DNA of 64,000 nucleotides from Phycisphaeraceae bacterium (GTDB taxonomy: Bacteria > Planctomycetota > Phycisphaerae > Phycisphaerales > UBA1924): NCBI GenBank assembly GCA_019454185.1, contig CP075368.1, positions 2,583,649 through 2,647,648 on the forward strand. The letters are read 5' to 3'. Under the pieces are notes generated by a model. The model was given only the letters and a program-made list of their open reading frames with translations, was not told where the DNA came from and searched no databases. The translations under genes and the position numbers were made by a program. Positions 26,033-33,661 of this stretch are shown piece after piece. Position 1 is the first letter of the stretch, and every line of letters starts with the position of its first letter.

Positions 26033-26055
26033 AACTTGACCCAGAGGAACCGCAC

Positions 26056-27258
26056 ATGACCGGATCGATGCTCATCAGAGACGTGCCACCGGACATTCGT
26101 GGCTGGATCGACACGGAGCGGGAAGCCCGGATGATGAGCCAGCGGGAGTTCGTCATTTCGGTTCTCGCCAAGGTCTATCGGAACGGATCCGGGCCATCAT
26201 TGTTTGACGACACTCCCAAAGCACCACCGCCGCCAGTGCCGGAGGGTTTGCCATTCACCTTCATCGACCTGTTTGCCGGAATCGGCGGACTTCGGATCGG
26301 ACTGGAGAAGAACGGAGGCCGGTGCATCTACTCGTGTGAGTGGGACAAGAATGCCCAGAAGACCTACAAGGCATGGCATGGTGAAGTCCCGGACGGGGAC
26401 ATTCGTGAAGTGAGGCCGAGAGACATTCCCGACCACGACATCCTTGCTGCGGGGTTCCCGTGCCAACCGTTTTCAATTGCGGGCGTGTCGAAAAAGAACA
26501 GTCTTGGGCGTCCGCACGGCTTCAAGGATGCGACACAAGGTACGTTGTTCTTTCACCTCGCCACGATCATCGAAGCGAAGCGCCCGCCCGTATTGATCCT
26601 GGAGAACGTAAAGAACCTTAAGTCGCATGACAAGGGCCGGACGTGGCAGGTCATCCGTTCCACCCTTGAGGACATGAAATACGTCATCTTCACGAAGGTC
26701 ATCGACGCGGCGGCATGGGTGCCCCAGCATCGGGAGCGGGTGTTCATCGTCGGCTTTGATCGTCGTGTCTTCGGGGATTCAGTTCCATTCGAGTTCGCCG
26801 AGCCGCCTTCCGGCAAGGAGCCCAAGCTTCGGGACATTCTGGAGCCGAACCCGCCAGCAAAATACACGCTCACCGATCACCTCTGGAAGTACCTTCAGGA
26901 CTACGCCGCCAAACACAAGGCGGCGGGCAACGGTTTCGGCTTCGGGATGGCCAAGCTCGACGGGGTGACCCGGACATTGAGCGCACGATACTACAAGGAT
27001 GGATCGGAGATTCTGATTCCCCAGCCGGGAAAGAACCCCCGCCGCCTCACCCCTCGGGAGTGCGCCCGGCTCATGGGTTTTGAGGATCACCGGCCCATCG
27101 TGGTTTCGGATATGCAGGCGTACAAACAGTTCGGCAACGCCGTGTGCCCCCCGGTCGCAGAAGCAGTGAGCAAGCAGGTCGTGAAGACTCTATCGTGGCA
27201 GCTTGCAAAGCATCATACGAACGGCTGTTTGTTCAAGGGGAAGACCGCGAAGGCATAA
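26056..27258 (+). CDS. EcoRII-type DNA (cytosine-5-)-methyltransferase with ribbon-helix-helix-like N-terminus
   Basis: Transfers a methyl group from S-adenosylmethionine to cytosine C5, protecting sites from the endonuclease encoded next. Ordered C5 motifs in 400 residues: FIDLFAGIGGLRIGLE (I), GFPCQPFSIAG with catalytic Cys (IV), LILENVKNL (VI), WVPQHRERVFIVGF (VIII), RLTPRECARLMGF (IX) and QFGNAVCPPVAEAV (X). Between VIII and IX lies the target-recognition region. Residues 5-45 (MLIRDVPPDIRGW...REFVISVLAKVY) resemble a ribbon-helix-helix DNA-binding fold, as suits an autoregulatory extension; M.EcoRII is known to repress its own gene. GAGGA lies upstream of the ATG. Base composition is less GC-rich than the neighbours, suggesting recent transfer. 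Confidence 0.93.
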   Translation: MTGSMLIRDVPPDIRGWIDTEREARMMSQREFVISVLAKVYRNGSGPSLFDDTPKAPPPPVPEGLPFTFIDLFAGIGGLRIGLEKNGGRCIYSCEWDKNAQKTYKAWHGEVPDGDIREVRPRDIPDHDILAAGFPCQPFSIAGVSKKNSLGRPHGFKDATQGTLFFHLATIIEAKRPPVLILENVKNLKSHDKGRTWQVIRSTLEDMKYVIFTKVIDAAAWVPQHRERVFIVGFDRRVFGDSVPFEFAEPPSGKEPKLRDILEPNPPAKYTLTDHLWKYLQDYAAKHKAAGNGFGFGMAKLDGVTRTLSARYYKDGSEILIPQPGKNPRRLTPRECARLMGFEDHRPIVVSDMQAYKQFGNAVCPPVAEAVSKQVVKTLSWQLAKHHTNGCLFKGKTAKA

Positions 27259-27273
27259 ACAAGGAAGCATTGC

Positions 27274-28455
27274 ATGGCATCCCCGGTTGCTGAAAGAGCC
27301 ATTGCCGACGCCACAGCCGTTGGACGTGCGCTGCTGAAGTTCATTTCGCCCAATGACGTTGGCATCACGGGAAGTCATCAGTGCGGCTTCTACCTGCCCA
27401 AAGACGTGTGGCAGCTATTCACACCGCATCCGCCGGAGACTGGCGAGAACCAGAAGTCATGGCCCAAGGTGCTGTGGCAGGATGGTCGTGTCACCGAATC
27501 GTGCGTGACGTGGTACGGCTCTGGCACGCGCAGCGAATATCGCCTAACACGATTCGGCAAAGAGTTCCCGTTTCTTTCGGACGACACCGTTGGAAACCTA
27601 CTGGTCCTGATCCCGAAGTCTCACGATGAGTTCATCGCATACGTTCTCGACACCGACGACGACATAGCGGATGTTCAATCAGCATTGGGCGTGGAGATTG
27701 AGTTCGGATCACGCCGGACGTGGGGCATCTTCGACAGTGCCGCTGCTGCTCCGCCTGAGACGCCCGAATCCTGCATCGAACGTCACTTTCGAGAGTTTCA
27801 GACCAACCTCGAAGCGTTCCCGCCCACCATCCAGTTCTCCAACGCGGCGCGCCAAGCCCTTCTGGATTGCGTGAAAGAGTTTGCCAAGCACTCTCCCGAT
27901 GATCGGCTCATGGCATGCATGGACGTGGAGTACCGGCTATTTCAGCACGTCGAACGCCAACTCTGCCAAAACGACATTCAACGGCTGTTCAAGTCGGTGG
28001 ACGACTTTCTCTCCACCGCATCCAGCATTCTGAACCGCAGGAAGTCGCGTGCAGGGAAGTCTCTTGAACATCATGTCGAACATCTGCTGCGGGAAGAAGG
28101 CATCCCGTTCGCATCAAAGCCATCCGTAGTGGAAGGCGAGCCGGACATTCTGATCCCGAGCGTTGAAGCATACCTCAATCCGAAGTATCCGCTGGATCGT
28201 CTCTGCATGATTGGCGTGAAGACGACGTGCAAAGATCGGTGGCGACAGGTGCTGAATGAAGCCCAGCGGATGACGCGAAGGCACATTCTGACCATCCAGC
28301 CGGGAATCTCATCGAACCAGATGGAAGAAATGCGGAAGGCTGGCGTGTCCTTGATCGTTCCGAAGCGGCTCCACAAGGACTATCCGCCTGATCGGAAACT
28401 TCAGATTTACGACGTGGCTGATTTCCTGAAGTACGCGAAGACGATTGTGACGTGA
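27274..28455 (+). CDS. Type IIE restriction endonuclease, EcoRII family
   Basis: Expected to cut at CCWGG-type sites. The C-terminal half matches the EcoRII catalytic domain: a PD-(D/E)XK core with PSVVEGEPDILIPS, MIGVKTTCKDRWRQVLNEA, and HILTIQPGISSNQMEEM. Residues 1-160 correspond to the EcoRII N-terminal effector domain (LPKDVWQLF and following beta-rich region). At 393 residues it is close to the 404 of EcoRII. It begins 15 bases after the methyltransferase stop and ends 3 bases before vsr, so the three genes form one transcription unit. Specificity is inferred from family and from the Vsr partner. Confidence 0.92.
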   Translation: MASPVAERAIADATAVGRALLKFISPNDVGITGSHQCGFYLPKDVWQLFTPHPPETGENQKSWPKVLWQDGRVTESCVTWYGSGTRSEYRLTRFGKEFPFLSDDTVGNLLVLIPKSHDEFIAYVLDTDDDIADVQSALGVEIEFGSRRTWGIFDSAAAAPPETPESCIERHFREFQTNLEAFPPTIQFSNAARQALLDCVKEFAKHSPDDRLMACMDVEYRLFQHVERQLCQNDIQRLFKSVDDFLSTASSILNRRKSRAGKSLEHHVEHLLREEGIPFASKPSVVEGEPDILIPSVEAYLNPKYPLDRLCMIGVKTTCKDRWRQVLNEAQRMTRRHILTIQPGISSNQMEEMRKAGVSLIVPKRLHKDYPPDRKLQIYDVADFLKYAKTIVT

Positions 28456-28458
28456 CCC

Positions 28459-28884
28459 GTGCCCGACGTGCTGAGCCCCGAGCAGCGTTCCCGCAACATG
28501 CGGGCGATCAAGGCGAGCAACACTGCGCCGGAGTTGACTGTGCGGCGCGTACTCCACGCTCTTGGCTACCGCTTCAGACTTCATCGTCGTGACCTACCCG
28601 GGTGCCCTGATATCGTGCTACCCCGGAGACGGGTGGCTGTATTTGTTCACGGGTGCTTCTGGCATCGTCATCAATGTCGATACGGACGCGTCGAACCAAC
28701 AACCCGGCCCGAGTTCTGGCGTGCGAAGTTCGCGACCAATGTTCAACGCGACAAGCGATCAATTCGTGCTCTGCGCCGGATGGGTTGGCGAGTGCTCGTA
28801 GTGTGGGAATGTCAGACGGGAGATATCGATCGGCTCGAAAAGCGGCTACAAAAGTTCCTCAACACAATGGGCGCATCAAATTGA
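28459..28884 (+). CDS. vsr: Very short patch repair endonuclease Vsr
   Basis: Nicks DNA 5' of T:G mismatches caused by deamination of 5-methylcytosine, so repair restores the C:G pair at methylated sites. The 141-residue sequence has the full Vsr pattern: LSPEQRSRNMRAIKASNTAPE, the catalytic region CPDIVLPRRRVAVFVHGCFWHRH, and NVQRDKRSIRALRRMGWRVLVVWECQ. Start is GTG at 28459. It closes the methyltransferase-endonuclease-vsr cassette. Its stop codon lies 17 bases from the point where the convergent HepT remnant loses homology. Confidence 0.95.
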   Translation: MPDVLSPEQRSRNMRAIKASNTAPELTVRRVLHALGYRFRLHRRDLPGCPDIVLPRRRVAVFVHGCFWHRHQCRYGRVEPTTRPEFWRAKFATNVQRDKRSIRALRRMGWRVLVVWECQTGDIDRLEKRLQKFLNTMGASN

Positions 28885-28901
28885 CGCCAGAAATGAATCG
28901 C

Positions 28902-29069
28902 AGCTCGCGCGGCTTCGCCGACGATCTCGATCTGGCGCTCGACCGCGGAACGCAGGAGGTCGTCGGTGCGGAAATCGGCTTGTGAGCGGCCGCTGATGAA
29001 GCGTGCGATGCGGTCGCAGGCGTCGAGCATGTCCCACAACTTTGCAGGGTCTGCGCCCTCAGGCCGCAT
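28902..29069 (-). pseudogene. HepT (DUF86) toxin, 3'-truncated
   Basis: The first 56 codons match HepT/DUF86: LWDMLDACDRIARFISGR and LLRSAVERQIEIVGEAARA. Then homology stops. The expected HPEIPW region and the RX4HXY active-site motif are absent; the frame runs on into the 3' end of vsr on the other strand and stops at 28812. The start overlaps the mntA stop by 11 bases, identical to the intact pair at 32911-33595. Truncation coincides with the end of the restriction-modification cassette, so insertion of that cassette is the likely cause. Confidence 0.75.
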
Positions 29070-29358
29070 ACAGCACCCTGCGGTCGGCCATGATCGACGC
29101 GCGGCGGTATGGGTTGCGGAGGACCGCATCGGTCAGCAGATCCACGCGCCGCCCGAAGATTGCTTCGAGTTCATCCACCATGCCCGGCCAGTCCCATGTG
29201 GATGTCGCGGAGTTCGGCGCGAAACGAACGAGAATGTCCGCATCGCTGTCGGGTCGCGCATCGCCGCGTGCCACCGAACCGAAGAGCGACAGCTCTTCGA
29301 TGCCCCACTTGGAGCAAAAGGCGACGAGAGCCGCGTGCTGTGCAGGTCCGAGTGTCAC
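29059..29358 (-). CDS. mntA: MntA-type nucleotidyltransferase antitoxin (partner truncated)
   Basis: A 99-residue minimal nucleotidyltransferase with SLFGSVARGDARPDSDADILV, the GSX10DXD signature, and a later Asp in RRVDLLTD. In HepT/MntA modules MntA AMPylates a tyrosine of the HepT RNase and thereby silences it. Here the HepT gene downstream is cut short, so MntA is an orphan. It is followed on the minus strand by the truncated gene and lies 54 bases from the nuoF stop codon. Confidence 0.88.
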   Translation of the reverse strand: MTLGPAQHAALVAFCSKWGIEELSLFGSVARGDARPDSDADILVRFAPNSATSTWDWPGMVDELEAIFGRRVDLLTDAVLRNPYRRASIMADRRVLYAA

Positions 29359-29412
29359 GGCTTCAGATTGTACACGTACACGCCCGGAACAGGGAGTCGA
29401 TCCGCGTTCGTC

Positions 29413-30792
29413 TTACCCCTTCGCCCCTGCCCCCACTGTGACCCTGACGGGCACGAAGGTCGGGCGGACGCGGGCCTCGAACTCGGGGCGGAACTTGTTC
29501 ATGATGGTGCGGACGGCCCAGTTGTTGCCGTCGGCCAGGCCGCAGATCGTGGTGCCGGGCATGGAGCCCATGCTGGTCGCGATCTCCAGCGCGAGGTCCA
29601 GGTCCTTGGTCTTGGCGTTGCCCTCTTCGATGCGGCCGAGGAGCTGGTAGAGCCAGCCCGAGCCCTCGCGGCAGGGCGTGCACTGGCCGCAGGACTCGTG
29701 CTTGAAGAAGCGGGCGATGTTGCGGGCGACGGCGACCATGTCGGTGTCTTCATCGAAGACGGTGGGGCAGGCGGTGCCGAGGCCGAGGACGTTGTGCTTG
29801 CGGCCGATGTCGAAGTCGAGTTCGGCGTCGTACTGGTCGGTGCCGAGGATGCCCATGGAGACGCCGCCGGGGATGGCGGCCTTGAACTTCTTGCCGTTGC
29901 GCATGCCGCCGCAGTATTGCTCGACGAAGGTGCGGAGGGGGATGCCGAGGTCGAACTCGTAGCAGCCGGGCTGGTTGACGTGCCCGGACATGCCCATGAG
30001 CTTGGTGCCCCATGAGGGGGGGCCGCCGATGGTGGAGTTGCACCCCTGCTTGCTGAACCACTCCCAGCCGTTTTCGATGATGCTGGGGAGGTGGGCGAGG
30101 GTCTCGACGTTGTTGATGATGGTGGGCTTGCCGAAGAGGCCCTTCAGGGCGGGGAATGGGGGCTTGATGCGGGGCCAGCCGCGCTTGCCTTCGAGGCCTT
30201 CGAGGAGGGCGGTTTCCTCGCCGCAGATGTAGGCGCCGGCGCCGCGGTGGACGTAGCAGTCGACCGACCAGTTGGAGGCACCGTTCAGGAGGCCTTTATT
30301 GCCGAAGATGCCGTGCTCGTAGGCCTCTTTGAGGGCGTTCTCGAGGACCTTGGCCTGGTGGTGGTACTCGCCTCGGATGAAGATGTAGGCCTTTTTGAGG
30401 CGGCAGGCGTAGCAGGCGATGGCGATCCCCTCGAGCATGAGGTGGGGATCGAAGTCCATGAGGAGGCGGTCTTTGAAGGTGCCTGGCTCGGACTCGTCGG
30501 CGTTGATCGCGAGGTAGCGCATGCCGGGGTCTTTGCCCTCTTCGACCTTGGGGAGGAAGGTCCACTTGAGGCCGGTGGGGAAGCCCGCGCCGCCGCGGCC
30601 GCGGAGCTGGGACTTTTTCACCTCTTCGGTGACGTCGTCGGGCTTCATGGAGAGTGCTTTGCGGAGTCCGACGTAGCCGCCGGTCTTGATGTATTCGTCG
30701 TAGGAGACGACGTGGCGGTCGCGCATGTTGCCGTAGGGGGGCGTGGGGATGCGTTTGGTGAGGATGGGTGCGGTGATCTTGGGCTGCCACAT
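29413..30792 (-). CDS. nuoF: NADH-quinone oxidoreductase subunit F
   Basis: The 459-residue protein carries the NADH- and FMN-binding site of complex I. Seen: RGRGGAGFPTGLKW (FMN/NADH glycine-rich loop), NADESEPGTFKDR, GAGAYICGEETALLE, GKPTIINNVETL, and the N3 cluster motif ESCGQCTPCREG with the fourth Cys in TTICGLADG. All ligands are present. Usually nuoF is flanked by nuoE and nuoG; here neighbours are unrelated (an esterase-like gene upstream, mntA downstream), so it is either a solo copy or the nuo genes are scattered. Confidence 0.96.
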   Translation of the reverse strand: MWQPKITAPILTKRIPTPPYGNMRDRHVVSYDEYIKTGGYVGLRKALSMKPDDVTEEVKKSQLRGRGGAGFPTGLKWTFLPKVEEGKDPGMRYLAINADESEPGTFKDRLLMDFDPHLMLEGIAIACYACRLKKAYIFIRGEYHHQAKVLENALKEAYEHGIFGNKGLLNGASNWSVDCYVHRGAGAYICGEETALLEGLEGKRGWPRIKPPFPALKGLFGKPTIINNVETLAHLPSIIENGWEWFSKQGCNSTIGGPPSWGTKLMGMSGHVNQPGCYEFDLGIPLRTFVEQYCGGMRNGKKFKAAIPGGVSMGILGTDQYDAELDFDIGRKHNVLGLGTACPTVFDEDTDMVAVARNIARFFKHESCGQCTPCREGSGWLYQLLGRIEEGNAKTKDLDLALEIATSMGSMPGTTICGLADGNNWAVRTIMNKFRPEFEARVRPTFVPVRVTVGAGAKG

Positions 30793-30868
30793 GGTGAAGG
30801 GGGCTCCGCTGGTAGAAGCGGATGGTAGGGAGGGAGGGCGGCAGGGTCAGGGATCGGGGCGGCGTGTG

Positions 30869-32746
30869 TCAGTGCTTGAGCTGGCGGGCGGGGGTGGTCT
30901 TGTGGATGTAGACGAGGGCGTCGAAGGCCGGCGTGGCGGACTCGGGCCAGAACTGGCGGTCTTGTTCGAGTGCGCCGATGGAGCGCATGGCGACGATGCC
31001 GTCGGTGCCGGTGAGCCAGGCGGAGCCCGGGTTGTCGGGGGAGGCGTCGCGGACGTCGAGGACGAAGTTGGGGATGGCGGGTTTGCAGTCGGCGCCGGTG
31101 GCGAGGGCGGCGAGGTGCCATTCGAGGGAGCCGGCGGGGGGTTTGGCGAGAGCGTGGTCGCGGAGCCAGCCGCCGTCGGGGAAGCGGTTGCGGGTCTTCT
31201 CGCTGGCGACGGCGGAGTAGCGGCCCTCGGAGGTGGTGAAGGAGATGACGCGGTAGTCGTCGCCGTAGGAGGTGTGGAGGTGCAGGCCTTGTGCGCCCAT
31301 GCGCCGGTGGATGTGTCCGTTGTGGGCCCAGAGGACGATCTTGGTTCCTTCGGGGGCGTGGTCGAGGATCCACTTGGTGTTCAGGGCCATGCACTCGTCG
31401 CGGGAGATCTGGCCCGCGGACATGCGGTAGAACTGCGAGACGATGTCGGCGTTGTGCAAGGCCCAGTCGGCGGCGGCGGGATCGACACCGGGGAGGGCCT
31501 TCAAGTCGGCGAGCTTGGCGGCGAAGGCGTCTTTGATCTCTGTGGTGCGGGTGGCGGCCTCGATGAAAGCGGGGCCGCCGATGGCGGGTGCGGTGATGGG
31601 CTTGCCCTTCATGGTGAGCGAGCCGGTGCCTTGCTTGACGGTGGTGCGATCGAGAGAGACTTCGTAGCCGTAGCCGCCGAGGTAGAAGCCGTCGATGGTG
31701 TCGGGGTCGTCGGGATTGTGTGGGTTTCCTTCGAAGGAGAGGTCGAGGCCTTGGAACTCGGTTAGTTTGCCGTCGATCTCGATGGTGAGGCCGTCGAACC
31801 ATGCCTGCCCCTCGCCGGACATGGTGGCACCGAAGATGGCGGCTTCGGTCTCGGGCGGGCAGTCCATGGTGATCTCGACGGGTGTCCAGTCGGCGGTGCC
31901 GGTGCGTGCGGCTTCGGAGGTGTTGTCGAAGGCGAGTTGGCCTTGCTTGCTGTCGCAGCGGAACCAGAGGTTGGCTTGGCCTCCTTTGAGGCGTTCGGTC
32001 TTGATGAAGCCGGTGTAGCGGATCTTTCTGCCGGCGACGACGTGGCCGGGGAGTGATGCGGTGGCGGCGGCGAAGGAGGGCTGGCCGGTAGAGCCGCGGG
32101 TGGCGGTGAGTGATTCGGTGTAGACAACGCGGGCGCGTGCGGCGAGTTCGGGATCGTGGGCGTCGAGGAAGGCGGCGGCGATCTCCTGGGCGACGTCGGG
32201 GGTCTGCATGTCGAAGCCGGTGAAGGCGATGTGTTTCGTCTTGGTCTCGTTGCCGGGGCCGCCGGAGTTGAATGCTCGCATCCAGCGTGTCATGTCGGCG
32301 ACCTCGTCGGTGGACCAGGTCCAGAAGTACATGCCTCGGATGAGGTCGTTGGGGGAGTCGCCCATGTTGCGGAGGGTGTATTCACTGACCTTTGCGGCTT
32401 CGGGTGTGCTGGCCTCGATGGCGAAGATGGTGAAGCCCATTTCTTCGGCGAGGTACTGGGTGATGCGGTGCTTCATCTGGAAGAACTCGCGCGTGCCGTG
32501 GGTGGCTTCGCCGAGCGCGACGATGCGGGCATCGCCGACGATGTCCTTCAGGAAGGCGAGGTCGGCGACCGAGTCGGAGGGTTCGGGCGTTGCGAAGGGA
32601 TGGGCGTTGGCGCGGAGCCATGCGAGCCGCGCGGGGTCGGGGGTAGTGGCCGCGGCGGCGGGGTTTGCCGGTTGCGCGAGGGCGGGGAGCGGGACGGTGA
32701 GGAGGAGGCATGATGCGAGCAGTCGTGCGGTTGAGGACCTACGCAT
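30869..32746 (-). CDS. Erythromycin esterase-like protein with inserted beta-sandwich domain, secreted
   Basis: The 625-residue protein has a signal peptide (residues 1-25, ending ALAQP). The erythromycin-esterase (PF05139) core shows RIVALGEATHGTREFF and FAIEAS with the His and Glu of the active site, and later IVLWAHNGHIHRRMG. Between about residues 215 and 390 a jelly-roll-like module is inserted (GHVVAGRKIRYTGFI, DWTPVEITMDCP, AWFDGL), probably for carbohydrate or lipid binding. Macrolide resistance is unlikely to be its main role; most family members have unknown substrates. It appears monocistronic. Confidence 0.88.
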   Translation of the reverse strand: MRRSSTARLLASCLLLTVPLPALAQPANPAAAATTPDPARLAWLRANAHPFATPEPSDSVADLAFLKDIVGDARIVALGEATHGTREFFQMKHRITQYLAEEMGFTIFAIEASTPEAAKVSEYTLRNMGDSPNDLIRGMYFWTWSTDEVADMTRWMRAFNSGGPGNETKTKHIAFTGFDMQTPDVAQEIAAAFLDAHDPELAARARVVYTESLTATRGSTGQPSFAAATASLPGHVVAGRKIRYTGFIKTERLKGGQANLWFRCDSKQGQLAFDNTSEAARTGTADWTPVEITMDCPPETEAAIFGATMSGEGQAWFDGLTIEIDGKLTEFQGLDLSFEGNPHNPDDPDTIDGFYLGGYGYEVSLDRTTVKQGTGSLTMKGKPITAPAIGGPAFIEAATRTTEIKDAFAAKLADLKALPGVDPAAADWALHNADIVSQFYRMSAGQISRDECMALNTKWILDHAPEGTKIVLWAHNGHIHRRMGAQGLHLHTSYGDDYRVISFTTSEGRYSAVASEKTRNRFPDGGWLRDHALAKPPAGSLEWHLAALATGADCKPAIPNFVLDVRDASPDNPGSAWLTGTDGIVAMRSIGALEQDRQFWPESATPAFDALVYIHKTTPARQLKH

Positions 32747-32910
32747 AATGTCCCTTTCTCACGAGCATTGGGGGATGGGGCGCGAGTCTATCAGATGGTT
32801 ACCTTGTCGATGATGCCATGGATGCGTGGGCCGCGGGAGGGATGGGCACCGACCTTCGACGTGGCGTCAAAGGTCGGCTGAGCGGCGCGGGGTGGTGCGG
32901 AACGAGCGTC

Positions 32911-33303
32911 TCAAGGCGACGGCGATTCCGGGGGCGGCGGGAGGGGCCAAGTGACGCAGGCGGCTTCGAGGGCGGCGATCAGCACGGGCAGATCGTCGGT
33001 CGCGGTTCTCCAGAGTCGATCAAGATCGATGCCCCAGTAGACATGAACGAGGACGTGGCGCATGGCGACGATCTGTCCCCACGGGATGCCTGGCACGCGG
33101 TCACGTCCTGCATCGGAGACGTGAGCAGCGGCCTCGCCGATCTGCTGAACGGCGTGCCAGACGGCGCGGAGGAGCATGGCATCTGAGTTCAGGTCGGCGC
33201 GGGCACGGCCACGGACGAACGTCGCGGCGTCGCGTGCGGCGTGGAGCATGTGCTCGATACGCACGCGATCATCAAATGGCCCTCGATTGCGTTCACGCGG
33301 CAT
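32911..33303 (-). CDS. hepT: HepT toxin (DUF86, HEPN ribonuclease), intact
   Basis: A 130-residue HEPN-domain protein: RIEHMLHAARDAATFVRGRARADL, HAVQQIGEAAAHVS, IPWGQIVAMRHVLVHVYWGID. The last contains R-X4-H-X-Y, the HEPN RNase site whose tyrosine is the AMPylation target of MntA. A proline-rich tail follows. It overlaps the end of mntA by 11 bases. With the neighbour it forms a complete toxin-antitoxin pair. Confidence 0.92.
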   Translation of the reverse strand: MPRERNRGPFDDRVRIEHMLHAARDAATFVRGRARADLNSDAMLLRAVWHAVQQIGEAAAHVSDAGRDRVPGIPWGQIVAMRHVLVHVYWGIDLDRLWRTATDDLPVLIAALEAACVTWPLPPPPESPSP

Positions 33304-33595
33304 GGAGGGGGCGTGCCTCGCTCAGGACCGTGGGTCGGAAGTATGGCGAGAGGTCGTTCGGGGTGCGCAGATCGACCTTTCGCCCGACGAGCTGTTCGAG
33401 CTCCAGGATCATGGCCCCGAATCCGATCATGCCCGGGGTCTTGCCGGGCTCGAACTCGACGAGCATGTCCACATCGCTCTCGGGGGCGAAGTCTGGACGG
33501 AGAATGCTGCCGAAGAGGGAGAGGCGGCGGACGCCGTGGCGGGCGCAGAACGCTTCGATCGCTGGCTCCGGGAAGTTGACGCCGTGCAACTGCAT
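33293..33595 (-). CDS. mntA: MntA-type nucleotidyltransferase antitoxin
   Basis: 100 residues with LSLFGSILRPDFAPESDVDMLVEF: the GSX10DXD nucleotidyltransferase motif, with a third acidic residue at GRKVDLRT. It should inactivate the HepT encoded downstream by AMPylation. The ATG at 33595 gives a normal N-terminus; the same frame is open for 1.3 kb upstream only because it is antisense to the dehydrogenase gene. It differs clearly in sequence from the copy at 29059, so the two modules are not a recent duplication. Confidence 0.9.
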   Translation of the reverse strand: MQLHGVNFPEPAIEAFCARHGVRRLSLFGSILRPDFAPESDVDMLVEFEPGKTPGMIGFGAMILELEQLVGRKVDLRTPNDLSPYFRPTVLSEARPLHAA

Positions 33596-33661
33596 GTGAG
33601 AGATTGTATCGAGATCGCTTGTCACGAGGAAGTGCGGGTTGCCACGCGGATACCGTTCGGC

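Larger units (their letters stand above)
25484..26055. other. Gene-free stretch with strand-composition switch
   Basis: No supported gene lies in these 572 bases. They hold three 14-bp direct repeats (25509-25550) and inverted copies C and D of the two-hairpin repeat. From about 25640 to 25930 the plus strand is extremely G-rich, whereas the plus strand up to about 25560 is extremely C-rich. The last 80 bases are AT-richer and carry the promoter of the restriction-modification cassette. Confidence 0.6.

Noticed and set aside
26056..28884. Prophage or integrative element carrying the restriction cassette
   Set aside because: No integrase, transposase, tRNA target or flanking inverted repeats were seen; only the three-gene cassette is supported.
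30869..32746. Macrolide resistance gene
   Set aside because: The erythromycin-esterase fold is common in environmental secreted proteins; the inserted beta-sandwich and signal peptide give no hint of macrolide as substrate.
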